NCBI GenBank assembly: GCA_020086605.1
Contig: JACBWW010000003.1
Span: forward strand, 8,917,870-8,981,869
Origin: Lanius collurio
Taxonomy: Eukaryota > Chordata > Aves > Passeriformes > Laniidae
Direction: 5' to 3'
Length of the DNA stretch: 64,000 nucleotides
Part shown: in pieces, positions 26,401 to 37,526 of the stretch
Numbering within the stretch: position 1 is the stretch's first letter
Layout of the letters: each line of letters opens with the position of its first letter
Translations under genes and position numbers: made by a program
The notes under the pieces: generated by a model
Seen by the model: the letters and a program-made list of their open reading frames with translations, nothing else
What the model was told of the DNA's origin: nothing
Database searches by the model: none

Positions 26401-28984
26401 CCAGAAACCTGACCTAATTCACATGTGGAGTTCAGGAAAGATTTTAAAGGCTGACACCTACAGCTCCTTTCTTATCATCTACTTTTCTCTCTGTGTTGTT
26501 GCCCATAGTCATCAGATGTTAAATGAGTGTCCATTCCTCAACTCACTGCCTTAATTAAAACTGCCATCATTTGCCACTGAGGTACCAATTTTGTAAAAGT
26601 AAGTGTGTGATAAAAGGGTGGATATCTAGCAGGAAAATGTTGCTTAATATGCAATATCATAGGGGGTTTTCTTCCCTCAAAGACACAAAAATGAAGGGTT
26701 GTTTTATATCCACAGACAAATTACACTTGAGTGACTGTACGGACAAAGAAATGAAAGAACAAAATATCAAAGAGGTCTCCCTCACATTAAAAGTGTTTTC
26801 TAATTGGAGAATAGAGCAGAGAGGAAAGCAAAGGCTTAAGAGGGGATGCAGCTTCAGTATCCAACATGGAAGTGAGTGGCTTAGCCACCGGACTGTCCCA
26901 AGAAACACAGGGTGGATGGTGATGTGTCACCCTGAATTTTGTGACATCTTAGGGAGCTCCTCTTGGGACTCCTTCATACAGTGCTGATAGGAAGCACCAA
27001 GCCAAGCAGCAAGCTTGATTGTTTTCAGGGATCAATATGTGAGGATTTTGCAAAACAGGTCATGTCATGGTGGGTATTTGCAGCTTCTGGGTCACAAGAT
27101 AAGGAGCTCAGCCTAGAAGAAGATTTTGCAGGGGGTGACTGTAATTTTGTGATTAAGGTTATTCTTGGGTAGCTGACCCTAGACATGCCCTATGCAAGTG
27201 AGGGCATGCTGGGGAACACACAGAAAAGGGAAAATTGAAGAACAGATTTTAAAAAAATCTACATGTTTTGCATTAATTTTCTTTGAGGTATGAGTTTGAC
27301 ACCAGTGCAGGTCAGGTACCTGTGGTGGCCAGTGAACATACATGACAACAGACTGAGAGCTTTCAGTAAGACGAATCCCTAGTACCACAAGAACTATTTT
27401 TGGTCAGCGTGACCGAAAAGGCTTCATCCAGGATACTTGTTCTGTTCTGTTAATCTATCCCAGTTTGGATTCCCCTGTTGGCTGTCAGCCTCTACTCCTC
27501 GTCACTCCCCCAGAGCTTCCCCATCAGTCCCTGTTCCTTCATCCTGCCTTTTTCCCATTCCCAGATAAAAATGTGACTTCGGGATCATGTTGGTATTTGC
27601 TTCTGCAACCTTTGACAGTGCAGAAGCAATAAGTGCTCCTGTTGGAACGCACGCAAAGACCCTTCTCGACTCTTTGCTACCGACCTTAATACTGAACCCA
27701 CCCGTGCATCTGTGGGTGCATGTGTGTGCCCCACAAAGCAGGGACAGGGATAGTATTAGTTACCCATGTCACCTTGTCTTGGGGTGACTTGCTAAAACCA
27801 TAACACACCTTTACTATTTTTCTCACCAACTCCTTGGAATATGGAAGAAAATATTTATATTTTGGACTATGAGGCTACAGATTACCATTGCCAATTCTGT
27901 TTGTTTTTTAATGAGACATCAAAACTCTCTCCTTAACAGCTATTTACCATGAAGTACAGAAATTAGGTTGAAATTTGTTGCCTGTGAATGTTGAATGAAA
28001 GCACCATGCTCGGATCAAGCATTCACAAGCTCATTTTTAAATATCAAAATATTAAAATATTAAAAGATGCCATATTCAGCATAAAATACAGTTTACATTA
28101 GAAACTTCAGTTTTAATGAATTCATGACTTGGAAACAAAAAGTGGTGGGCCCTGAAATTGTGACAGCACAGAGCCACAGCTATAGAGCCCTAACTAAAGT
28201 GCAACAGGGAGCACTAGTCTGTGGGATGGTCTCTGAAAACTGATGAGCTGCAAAAATTGCTCAGGACATAGAATGCCATCTTGTTGTTAAAAAGGTCTAG
28301 TAATAAAACCAGATAGGGAAATAACCACCTTTCTTTGCACTTTTCTTTTTGTTCTAAGGCTCTCAAGCTAAACGTTCTGGCAGAGCAAAGCTGCCATTCT
28401 TGGGTGTCTGGGAAGGTGGCGCTAAACTACAAATTATCGCAAAAGCTTCGGGAACTGCACTCTGCAGCGAAAGGACTTAGTGAGGGTGGTTGCCGTTTCT
28501 TAAAATCCAGAAAGATTATAGATGGAATGCTGCAGGCAGTAAAAAAAGAAGGCGAATAGGCTTAGGATGCTATTGTTTATAATCTCCTGATGAAGTTCCC
28601 CGTTCAATGTTAGGAAAGCTTCATCCTTTCTGCAGCATCTCTCACTTTTGTCATGTGAGAATCAAGATCTGCTCTCAAATTTGTGGCTTTTAGCCAAGCA
28701 GCTGTTCATACTGTGGAGCGATGGATGTGCTCCCACTCTCAGCACACAGTCCTATGGCTGCTATTTGCATCATAAGAAGGCTGCATCCAGCTCAGAGAAA
28801 TATATTTTCTTCTTCATATGCGTAAAGAATTTCATGCTGTCCTCAAGTGATGGGTTTTGTTCTGCTATGCATGAAACTGTTTAGTTTGCTGTTTTTTAAC
28901 TGGAGTTTAAAAAATTCTGCTTCTGGTCACATTCTTCTCCAAGTCTGAAGAATTTTTAACTAAAACTAGAGATTAATTGCAGTG
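23413..28984. other. Intergenic DNA, no supported gene
   Basis: No coding exon is recognised. At 25,850-25,873 there is a perfect 10-bp inverted repeat with a 4-base loop (ctgatataac/gttatatcag). A stretch at about 27,440-27,720 has LTR-like features but is not confidently assignable. All other open frames are short and unrecognised. Confidence 0.5.
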
Positions 28985-29684
28985 CAGGCATGTGGGATGT
29001 CTAGGAATGTTGAGGAGGATGAAATAAGGAAACCTTATAAATATGACTGCTTGGCAAAAGATTCTGGAAATATAAAATCTGTAAGTGAAATAGAAATGAA
29101 AGCTAGCTTTGAAATATAAGATACCAAGCTGTTAGCTAATGTACAACCAAAAAACAATGGGCTAGCCAGCTGAAGGAGAATCCCTCTTGATTGAACAATG
29201 TCTTTAGCAAAGAAGAGGATGCTTCAGCAAACAGAAAGGTCCAAGGGTCAGAGAGACCCTGCCAGTGTGGCAGGGAAGAAAAAAGTAGCTTTAGGAAGTA
29301 GTTTTTAGGAGTTAAAATGTAACACAGTATGGTAATGTAATAGTTGTGATAGGTTGTATGTAAATTCTATAAGGACTTCTGTCTTCTACTGATTGGATGT
29401 TGTAATATTACCATATTCAGTACAGGAAGAGATATAATATCATGTAACCAGACTTTTAGGTCTCTTAAGCTCTCGTCTCTTAAGCTCTCTACTCTTCCTT
29501 CTTACCCCTATGCTCTCTCGCTCTCTCTGGGGCTTGCTCTAAGCTGTGGCTGGCAGCTTAAGCAGAGCTCCTGCACCCACAACCCTTGCAAATAAACGGC
29601 ATGTTTCAGGAGCTGCCTTGAACTGTAGAAATCATCCCTGAACCAACTGAGTACAGCGCCCCCTATATATTTTCTACACAGGAA
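28985..29684 (+). mobile_element. Solo LTR of an avian endogenous retrovirus, with degenerate 6-bp target duplication
   Basis: The element runs from TGTGGGATG at 28,991 to TTTCTACA at 29,678 (688 bp) and has the TG...CA termini of an LTR. The flanking hexamers caggca (28,985-28,990) and caggaa (29,679-29,684) differ at one base and look like an aged 6-bp target-site duplication. A TATA-like gatataatat lies near 29,431, and a polyadenylation signal AATAAA at 29,591-29,596 is followed by cggcatgtttc, a common avian ERV LTR phrase. A 15-base word tctcttaagctctc(g/t) is duplicated in tandem near 29,460-29,490. No internal retroviral coding sequence or second LTR is adjacent, so it is a solo LTR left by recombination. 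The retroviral family is not identified. Confidence 0.75.
29651..29666 (-). promoter_or_regulatory. CTCF-like core inside the LTR
   Basis: On the minus strand the LTR end reads tatagggggcgctgta, matching the GGGGGCGCTG core of the vertebrate CTCF consensus, although the upstream CCA part is absent. Occupancy cannot be judged from sequence. Confidence 0.3.
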
Positions 29685-32600
29685 TACCAGCCTTGGTCTA
29701 CTGGACACTTTAAGCCTTCCTTATCAGTGCTAATATTATCCGTTTCCTATGAAACTTCTTACACAATCATGGATTTATTTTAGAGAAATGGCCTGAGAGA
29801 AAGGTTAATAGTGTCTGTTTCCTTAATGTTGTGACATATTTTCTAACAATTTCTTTACTCATCATTTTAATAGACAGAAGTGATGAGATCTTCTTCCTGG
29901 AAAAACAGTTGCAAGTACTCACTTGAAACGTGTTTAGAAATCAAGGATTTCAGAAAATGGATCCTTCTGGGTTCCTCAAACACACTGTTTTGTTCTGAGG
30001 GCTCCTGCTTACCTGCCCAGGCTATCTGCAGCTTCAGTTCCTAACCCAATTCTCACAACATTTGGGACAGGTGATTATTATAGCAGAGAGAAAGACAAAA
30101 ATACTCACTCCTTGTTCACAAAAGAGAAGGGTGGTAGAATTTATCACAGAATCAGTATTTTCTGAGTCCCAGCTCTGTGTACATTACCCATTTGTGTAAG
30201 GAAAAAAAATATCTGCATCATTACTAACATGTCCTTATTTCTACTGAGTAAATCATTTCAGTGTGAAAGTGTGATTTTCACATAACCCTGTATGAAGCAG
30301 TGGTAATGTACAGGCAGTTCCAAAAATATCCATGTTATTTCTTGTCTTTAAAATCCCAGTGCGATCTGCATGGAGTTGCTGCAGAAGGCACGGCCTGAAG
30401 GAGGTGTGTGGTATGCAGAGGTCTAAAGGACCAGCCTGCAGTTGGCCTCCAGCAAACAGCCTCTTATTCCCTGAGAAGAGATGAATTAAGAGACAAGAAC
30501 CTTCCCCAGGGCTCCAAGACTGAGTAGAATGTATTTTTAGAAAGCCATCAGATGTCTGCTGTTTGAAAGCTGGAGACTCCCACAAGCAGGACACCAGCTG
30601 GCACAGCAGCAGAACCCTTTATAAATCACAATGACCTCAACAGGGATATGTATGGGCTGGTTGCTCCTGAACTCTGTGGCAAGGGACAGCAATGTAACCA
30701 CATCCAAATGGGCACATAGCAGAGTATTTAATGCTCTCATACAGCAAGATCGCTCACTGGTTACTGCATTACCTGGAAATGTGTGCTAAATCTAAAAACA
30801 TTGATTTCAGTCCATGGAATACATATTGGTTTCTTGATGTTTCATTTTTAACAGTACTAGTTTTTCCTTGATTTTGTGTATGTATTGATATTTATATTGT
30901 GGTAGCTTATTATTTTGGAGACATTTTGAACACTTTGTTTAGGAAGCACAGAGCCAGTCCTCCAAGAAAAGGAAGTCCCTATGTCACATCCCTTGTGTGA
31001 GTAGTACAGCACGACAGCCATGGCCTGTGAGTAAATGCGGCTGACTGACATTGGCGGTTGCTTTAGGGGTAATACTTCCCACCTGAAAAATGCATGTTTT
31101 TACAAACCAGAGCCATGTTCATATATTTCCACTTTTATTTCCATCCCAAAGGCTGACAACAACCAGCAAATGCAGAACTACTTTACTGGCCTTTACTATT
31201 GCAATGCAGGATGGATTAAGAAGGAGCTGCCATCGTGATTCCCTCAGTCCAGGAGAGATTAGAATTGACTGGCTCTAATCATAGCACAAGGTACATCTTT
31301 TTGCTTATCTGATTTCTTCATAATTCACCTTGACGTGTATTCGCCACTGAGAGATGACTGGAGCTTTTGTACCTGTCAGCCATTGAAGGTTTGGATGGGG
31401 TGCTGGCTATCAGTTAAAAATGAAGGTATCAATCAGACCCACCACCCAGAATTCAAGACTTGTTAGTTCCATGTGGCTTGCAAAGGATCACAGTGATCTC
31501 AGGAACATCCCTGGAGACCAGCTCTGCAACATGGATTGGTCAGTAATGGGAGCTGTCTGCTTTGAAATGGCCTCAGAAGCTGGTTTATTTTGATGTTACC
31601 TGAAAAGCTTTCAAGATGAAGTCAAGAAAATAAACATATATATGTAGATAGGTATTATTTTGTCTGCATAACATACATTATATAATGTATATGCTCCACA
31701 TTATGTATTTATAGTGGTTTTATGCATAGGTCTGTATGTGTATAAGGGCAATGATGCTGGTGAAGGGTCTAAAAACATGTCTTAATGATGAGATATTGAG
31801 GGAGATTAGCTTTTATTCTGCTAAATTAAATATAGGTAAACACAAATGTTAAACACTGTATTTTGAAGAAAAAGACAAATATATGCAGAAGCTGGCAGGA
31901 TGCTCCAAAAAAAAAGCTGTTAAAAGAGAAATTCAAGGAAATAAATGCGCAGAATACAAAAAAAATTAACACAGCAGGACATTTTTATGGATATTTTCAG
32001 GGAAAAATAGTTGTGCCTTATTATGAGGCTTTTATGCTCAAGACAGTTGATAGAAAGCTGCTGTTTTAAATCTTGAGATGTCTCAGTTATTTCTCTCCAC
32101 TACTATTCCCCTCACCAGTGTCAGATCCCCAAATGTGGTGGCTTTCCAGCCATACAGAGGAGAGGAAGGCATCTGTACCTGCCAGGTATCACACCAAAAA
32201 GCTACTGGTGGCATTTTGCAAATCTGCACTCCAACACTGGGATTTGGCTTCCTTTTATTAAAACACAGGATAACGTATGGCCTCAGACAGTGTACAAAAT
32301 AGCAATTCACTTTCAGTTCCTCTATGGAGGTTGTAGCACTAATGAAGCAAATGACATCTCAGGGAATAAAGCCATGATTTAGTATGTTCATAACTGTAAT
32401 AAAATGTTGTTATGGCTGAGATTGTTAGGTTTTTAATGCAAAAAAGAAGAATTAGGATTGAAATTGAAAAACAACCCAGTTCCCATAAAAGGTAAAAATG
32501 TGCTCGGATAAAAGGTTAATAGAGTTAATTGTGAGGAGTAATACAAGACAGCAACTCATGTTAGAGAAGATAATTGTGATTCTGATAAAGGGGAATTGTA

Positions 32601-35600
32601 ATTAAATAGAGGTTGGATAAACACGATTATCCTGGAAAGGTTTTCCAGCACAGTACCAGCAGGTTTTAAGATGTGGAGGCAGACGCCTGTACGTGATCTG
32701 GAAGTAGAGACAATGCTGCTGCCAGCCCTGCTGGGTGCTCACCCCTGCGGCACGCTGCCCATGCCGCTGCTCTGGCCAGCAGCACTGGCAAAAGGCAATA
32801 AATCGAGCTCAGTTTGAAGTTTAGTTCACTTGCAACTCTAAGTGGCAAGTAAGTGATCTCCCTGTCTTCATCACAACCCTCAAGATTTCTCGTTTCTGCT
32901 GGTCCCCATTTCCACCCCCATCCTGCCACGGGGGGAGTAGTTCTGGGTGCTGGCCGAGGCTGATCTGCCACAGGATGGCCGTGGGCTGGTGCAGGTGAGG
33001 GCATCCCTCTCTTACTATTCTTCTTCCATAACTAACATAATTTTTTTACATGGATATTACAATGAAATGCAGTAGTTTGATACTGAACACTGAGAGGCAA
33101 ATGGCTTTCCACAGTGATCTATTTTACTAAAATAGGTATTTGTGCTTAATATTTTTATATGCTGAGTTACAAATGTTCCACAATAACATATATGAGATGA
33201 AGAAAATCATATATAGCATATTCCTCCCAGGACAACTACAGGCATTTACAAAAAAGCTTTTTTGGTTTTGTTTCATTTGTTTCCTTTAAATTGCAAAATA
33301 TTTTGCTACATTTTAAACTTTTAACTATACATCATAAAAAAATATATATAAATACACTGAATTTGAATACAGGATGATATTCATATTTTTCTATAGTTCC
33401 TATAGATTATTTTTCATAATTCATACAGAATAAAAAAACCTGAGAACTTACTAAGAAAAACTATTAAATACTTCTGCTATTCAATTATTTATAGTACTGT
33501 TTGGAATCCCTGTATATCATAACCATATACATTCCCAGATGCCTAAGGAAAATTTCTACTGGAGTTCTACTATTCTCCATTTGGAACATATGAACATCTC
33601 TTGAGGGACTAAGCCTTTTCTCTCTTCTCAAAAAAAGAGGAAAAAGATCTTTTTGCTTTCAAATTTTTGTTTTTCCAGCACCAACTGTATTTCAGATCTT
33701 CAAGCAGACTTCACAGCCCCATATACAGAGACAAGTTATGAGCCCTTACTGTCACCTTTAAGCTTGCCCCTTCAAATTTTTTTTCCTTTAAATTTTCTCC
33801 CCAATCTCTGTGCTTGCCTTATGTATTTTCATCAGTTTACAAGCTGCAATGAATCCTAAAAGTGGGCTTGGACTCAAACTGTGTCCTTAATGTTGCTTGG
33901 GCATAATCTGTAACAGGATAGGTTGCTGACATTATCCATATTGGAATAATCCTGTAAGTATTAGGGTGGATAGCATCCCTTGTGATAGTAAATGAGACCG
34001 AGAGCAAAGTGATTGAAATTACCTGCAGAAACTCCCAGCACATCTTCTTTGGCTTTTTATCTCGGCAATTGGCATGTGATACAGTAATTGTCTTACTCCC
34101 ATTCCTGTCTTCTCTGCTAGTTAAGTGAGTTTGTTGAAGTTTCTTGTATCAGGCACGCATTTATTTGCAGCCATTTCTAAGATCACGACTCTCTTGCCTA
34201 AATAGTTGTTGAATTCTGTGCTGGGAATATTTAGGTATCAAGGTTATTTTTAAACCCAGTCATAAACAACTTTTCCTCCCCAGTCTAAAACTACATTTTC
34301 TTTGCAAGAGCTTCTGCTTATTGAAGCTTAGTAAAAGAATAATAATTTTTTCGATATTTTAAAGTTTCCACTGAGTTAATTTCCTGGAGGGATATTGCTT
34401 TTTGTCACTAGACAGCAAGCATAAACAGGACCTAGAATCAAACACAGGTCATGGAGATGACACAGTAACATTATTCCCACATACCAGCTCTAAGGATATC
34501 AGCTGCCTATGCTGCAAACACAAGCTTTGGCATCCACAAAAATGAATGTAGAGATGGGAAAGTTAAGACCAAGTTGTACGCCTACCTATAACACATTTTG
34601 AGTAGTCTGCGACAGAGGATTTCTGGAAAAACAACCTTTCACTGCTGAGTGACATATTTTCATTTCCTAAAGGAGAGAGGAGTTTTGAGAATATACATTT
34701 TTATTAATTCTGCAACAATCAAAACTGAACTCTGGAAAATGTGTTTAATTTCCATGAAAACGTCATTGCTTTGGCTCTGACTTACTGGCAGTGATTTTTT
34801 CCCAGTGCTTTAGTAACAACACCATGAGACCTTTACATCAGAAAGTAATTGGCACATGCTGTAATTTTGTGTTTTCCCAAGAGAAAAAGAAGCAAGAACT
34901 TTAAAAAGGAAACAGTGAAATGGTTACTGCTTGTGTTTACCAACAACTGAAGGCTACTTTGCTGCCTCCTCAGCCTAACATCTTCCAGTGAGAGGATGGC
35001 ACACTGAGCTGCCTGCCATGGAGAAGGATCTCGGCACGACTTACTGTAGCACAATGATCCAGTGAAGCAGGGGCAGCTTCATAAGAAAAACTGAGGCGAG
35101 AGTCTTCAGTATTACAAAAGGGGTATTCTAAAACATTGTGTTTAAACTCAGTGAATACAGCTTTTCCCCTTCAGTGCAAACTACCACCAGGAAAGGTGAC
35201 ACTGCAGAAGAGATCAATGCTCTCTATTCCAGATGTCTTGCTCAACTAATTTTCACCTCCTTTTGATTAAGGTGTCTCCAAATATGTGTTTGCATGAAAC
35301 AGAATTTAAGAAAAATTTGTAAGCAGGGATGCCAGCCGGGTCCATAAAGACCAACAGAACTTCAGCCTCAGAAGGAATATGGAAAGAAGTAATTAGTTCC
35401 CATAAGACTTTTGTTAGCAAATAATGTTTTAACTTTTTTTTTTTCTGCAGACAACTTACATCCCTATAAAGCTTTAATACTCCTGAAATTTCATGAGGCT
35501 TAAATAATCTTGCTGGTGATAGGTATTGAGCTAGTACAAAGGAGAAAGAAAAAAAGAACTTCATAGCTTGATTTTTCTTCACTGATGAGATACTCCTAGA

Positions 35601-36505
35601 AAAAGGATTCCAAAAAGCTTTCCTCCAGTGAGATTGAAAAGCATTTGAGCCTTGTATTTGTCCTTTGTTCAAATGAAGAACACCAATATATCTAAGCTCA
35701 GATAAAGGTGGATTTCTTCTACTACTTTTTGTTTTCATTTTATCAAGCATATTCTCAGCTTTTTCACAAAACAAAGAAGTCATGTCCTTTGGAGTTGTGT
35801 CCCCCATTCTTGAAATATAGAGAAGCATCCTGGTAAATCTGCTTAGCTAGAAAGGTGATGCAGACAGTAAAAGAAAATAACATGGAGCACTTTATGGATG
35901 AAGGACACACCCTGATAAACCACATGTGTGTTTATCACATGTAGATACAGATGAAGTGGGAAAGAGAGAAGGTAAAATGGAATATTGTGGTTTTCAAAGC
36001 ATTTTGAAGGCAATGATATTCAGAGCTTGATAGTTTTCTTAAAGAGACACCAGTGAAGATCTCAATGACCATTTTGCTTTGTCAATATTTTCCTCTGTAT
36101 TCCCCTCTCTTACCACTCCATTTAGCCAGCATTTGGGTATCAGAGCTTAAAAACAAAGTATGATGAGGTACCATAGCTCCTGGACTCTTTGGTTATTCCA
36201 CAAAAAAGGCAATTCCAAAGGAAATACCACATATTCTCCTGAACATACCACTTTTAGAAATAAAAAGCCCCTCTATAAATACGGCTGTGTGCCAACAGGA
36301 GTAACTAGCACTGCACAGTAAAAAGACCACCTGTGCTACACGATTCATCCAGGGGCACAGCCCACATTGCCAATCAGAAGTATGAAAAAGTCAGGACTTA
36401 ATTTACAGATACTGTGGTTTCTCTTTTTCCTCTGTGGGAGCGATGATGTTGAGGGAGGTGACCAAAAGGGAAGAAGACTGTCAAGTACTGCAGCTATATT
36501 CACTG
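29685..36505. other. Intergenic DNA, no supported gene
   Basis: No recognised exon. An 18-bp perfect palindrome (atacattatataatgtat) lies near 31,674-31,691. A GC-rich block at about 32,670-33,010 contains an AATAAA (near 32,799) but has no identifiable element. A 191-codon minus-strand open frame lies at 35,253-35,828 (separate entry). The rest is AT-rich. Confidence 0.5.
35253..35828 (-). other. Unrecognised 191-codon open frame, probably non-coding
   Basis: This is the longest open frame in the left 40 kb outside GC-rich sequence. The translation is rich in Lys, Ser and Phe, with short hydrophobic stretches but no domain, signal peptide or repeat I recognise. The ATG has no clear Kozak context, and I see no flanking promoter or splice architecture. 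It lies about 1.6 kb beyond the end of TIMM21 on the same strand. It may be a chance open frame or a fragment of a decayed element; no function is assigned. Confidence 0.15.
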
Positions 36506-36812
36506 AATCACAGAATCATTAAGGCTGGAAAAGACCTCCAAGATCATTGAGTCCAACCTTTGACCAAATACCACTATGTCAACTAAACCACAGCACTAAG
36601 TGCCATGTCCAGTTGATACTTGAACACTTCCAGGGATGGTGACTTCACCACCTCCCTGGGCAGTCTGTTTCAATGCCTAACCACACTTTCAGTGAAGAAA
36701 TTTTTCCTGATGTCCAACCCAAATCCCCCATGACACAGCTTGAGGCCATGTCCTCTTGTCCTGTCACTAGCTGCCTGGGAGAAAAGGCCAACCCCCACCT
36801 TGCTACAAACAT
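36506..36812 (-). mobile_element. CR1 LINE 3' fragment, minus orientation
   Basis: Read on the plus strand it begins aatcacagaatcattaaggc and continues through a 'gaccttcaagatcat..gagtccaacc' type phrase, 'ccacctccctgggcag', 'gaagaaatttttcctgatgt', 'cttgaggccatgtcctcttg' and 'gagaaaaggccaacccccac'. This is the exact order of the reverse-complemented CR1 3' region of birds. It is 5'-truncated as usual and lies downstream of TIMM21. Divergence appears moderate. Confidence 0.9.
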
Positions 36813-37180
36813 GTGGAGCAGCACAGCAAACACTGGATAGAGCAGAAGGTACTGATGTTCTGTTTGCTGGTAATTTATTGATAAGAGACCAATATTGAAG
36901 TCTTTATCTTCAGTTGTTTGTCAAGAGTCTGTGCCACCACCATTCCTATTCTTACATACCTAGATCTCTTTTGCATCTATAACATTATTTTACCTTCTTA
37001 CCTAAAAATGTATCCAAAATGAAAACAGTAGACTTATGTCTACAGTTAAACAACCCCTTTCTTCATTGCAGCAGTAGGGGAAAATCCAAGCCAAGGAAGA
37101 CAAAGAACTCCCCATCCAAACCTAAAACCTTGGAAAACTCAGGGTTTGGGTGTGCAGATGCATTATCCAGCATTAAACTG

Positions 37181-37186
37181 TTTATT
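37181..37186 (-). terminator. Candidate TIMM21 polyadenylation signal
   Basis: The minus strand reads AATAAA here, about 250 bases after the TIMM21 stop codon. A second AATAAA on the same strand is at 36,874-36,879, giving a longer possible 3' UTR of about 560 bases. Which is used cannot be told without transcript data. Confidence 0.35.
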
Positions 37187-37433
37187 AGGAGGCATTATTT
37201 TCCTATGTCAAGAATGTCTGCCATGATAGCTCTGCTAGATTTCATCGATTTCACTTTAAATCCTTATCTGTTATTATCAAAAGTCCTTAGAGGAGGCCCT
37301 GAGAGGCCACTTCCTGTGACACAGCCCTGAAGTTGTGAGACACAATCGGCAACACCACACAAATCACGTGTAGACTGGCTACTCCAACGTTATCCAATGC
37401 TCAGTGAGATAAGACAGCAGCTTTGATTGATGG

Positions 37434-37526
37434 CTATCTGTTGTCCTCTATGACAATGGTTCTTCTTGGATAGGTCTCAACATCCACAAATATGTAGCGG
37501 ACCTCAAATCTTCCTGTTTCAAGATT
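37434..37526 (-). CDS. TIMM21: TIMM21 coding exon 6 (C-terminus)
   Basis: It encodes [20 protein letters not shown] then [10 protein letters not shown] and a TAG stop at 37,436-37,434. It ends directly at EDNR; human TIMM21 has a few further residues. The acceptor ttgttttcttttcag is strong. Confidence 0.94.
   Translation of the reverse strand, partial: NLETGRFEVRYIFVDVETYPRRTIVIEDNR

Noticed and set aside
30130..30150. A 'tcacagaatca' word resembling a CR1 terminus
   Set aside because: Only about a dozen bases match and the following sequence does not continue as CR1.
1..37000. CYB5A, expected by synteny to converge on TIMM21
   Set aside because: None of the conserved cytochrome b5 heme-binding or C-terminal anchor segments were seen on the plus strand, so the gene presumably lies further left.
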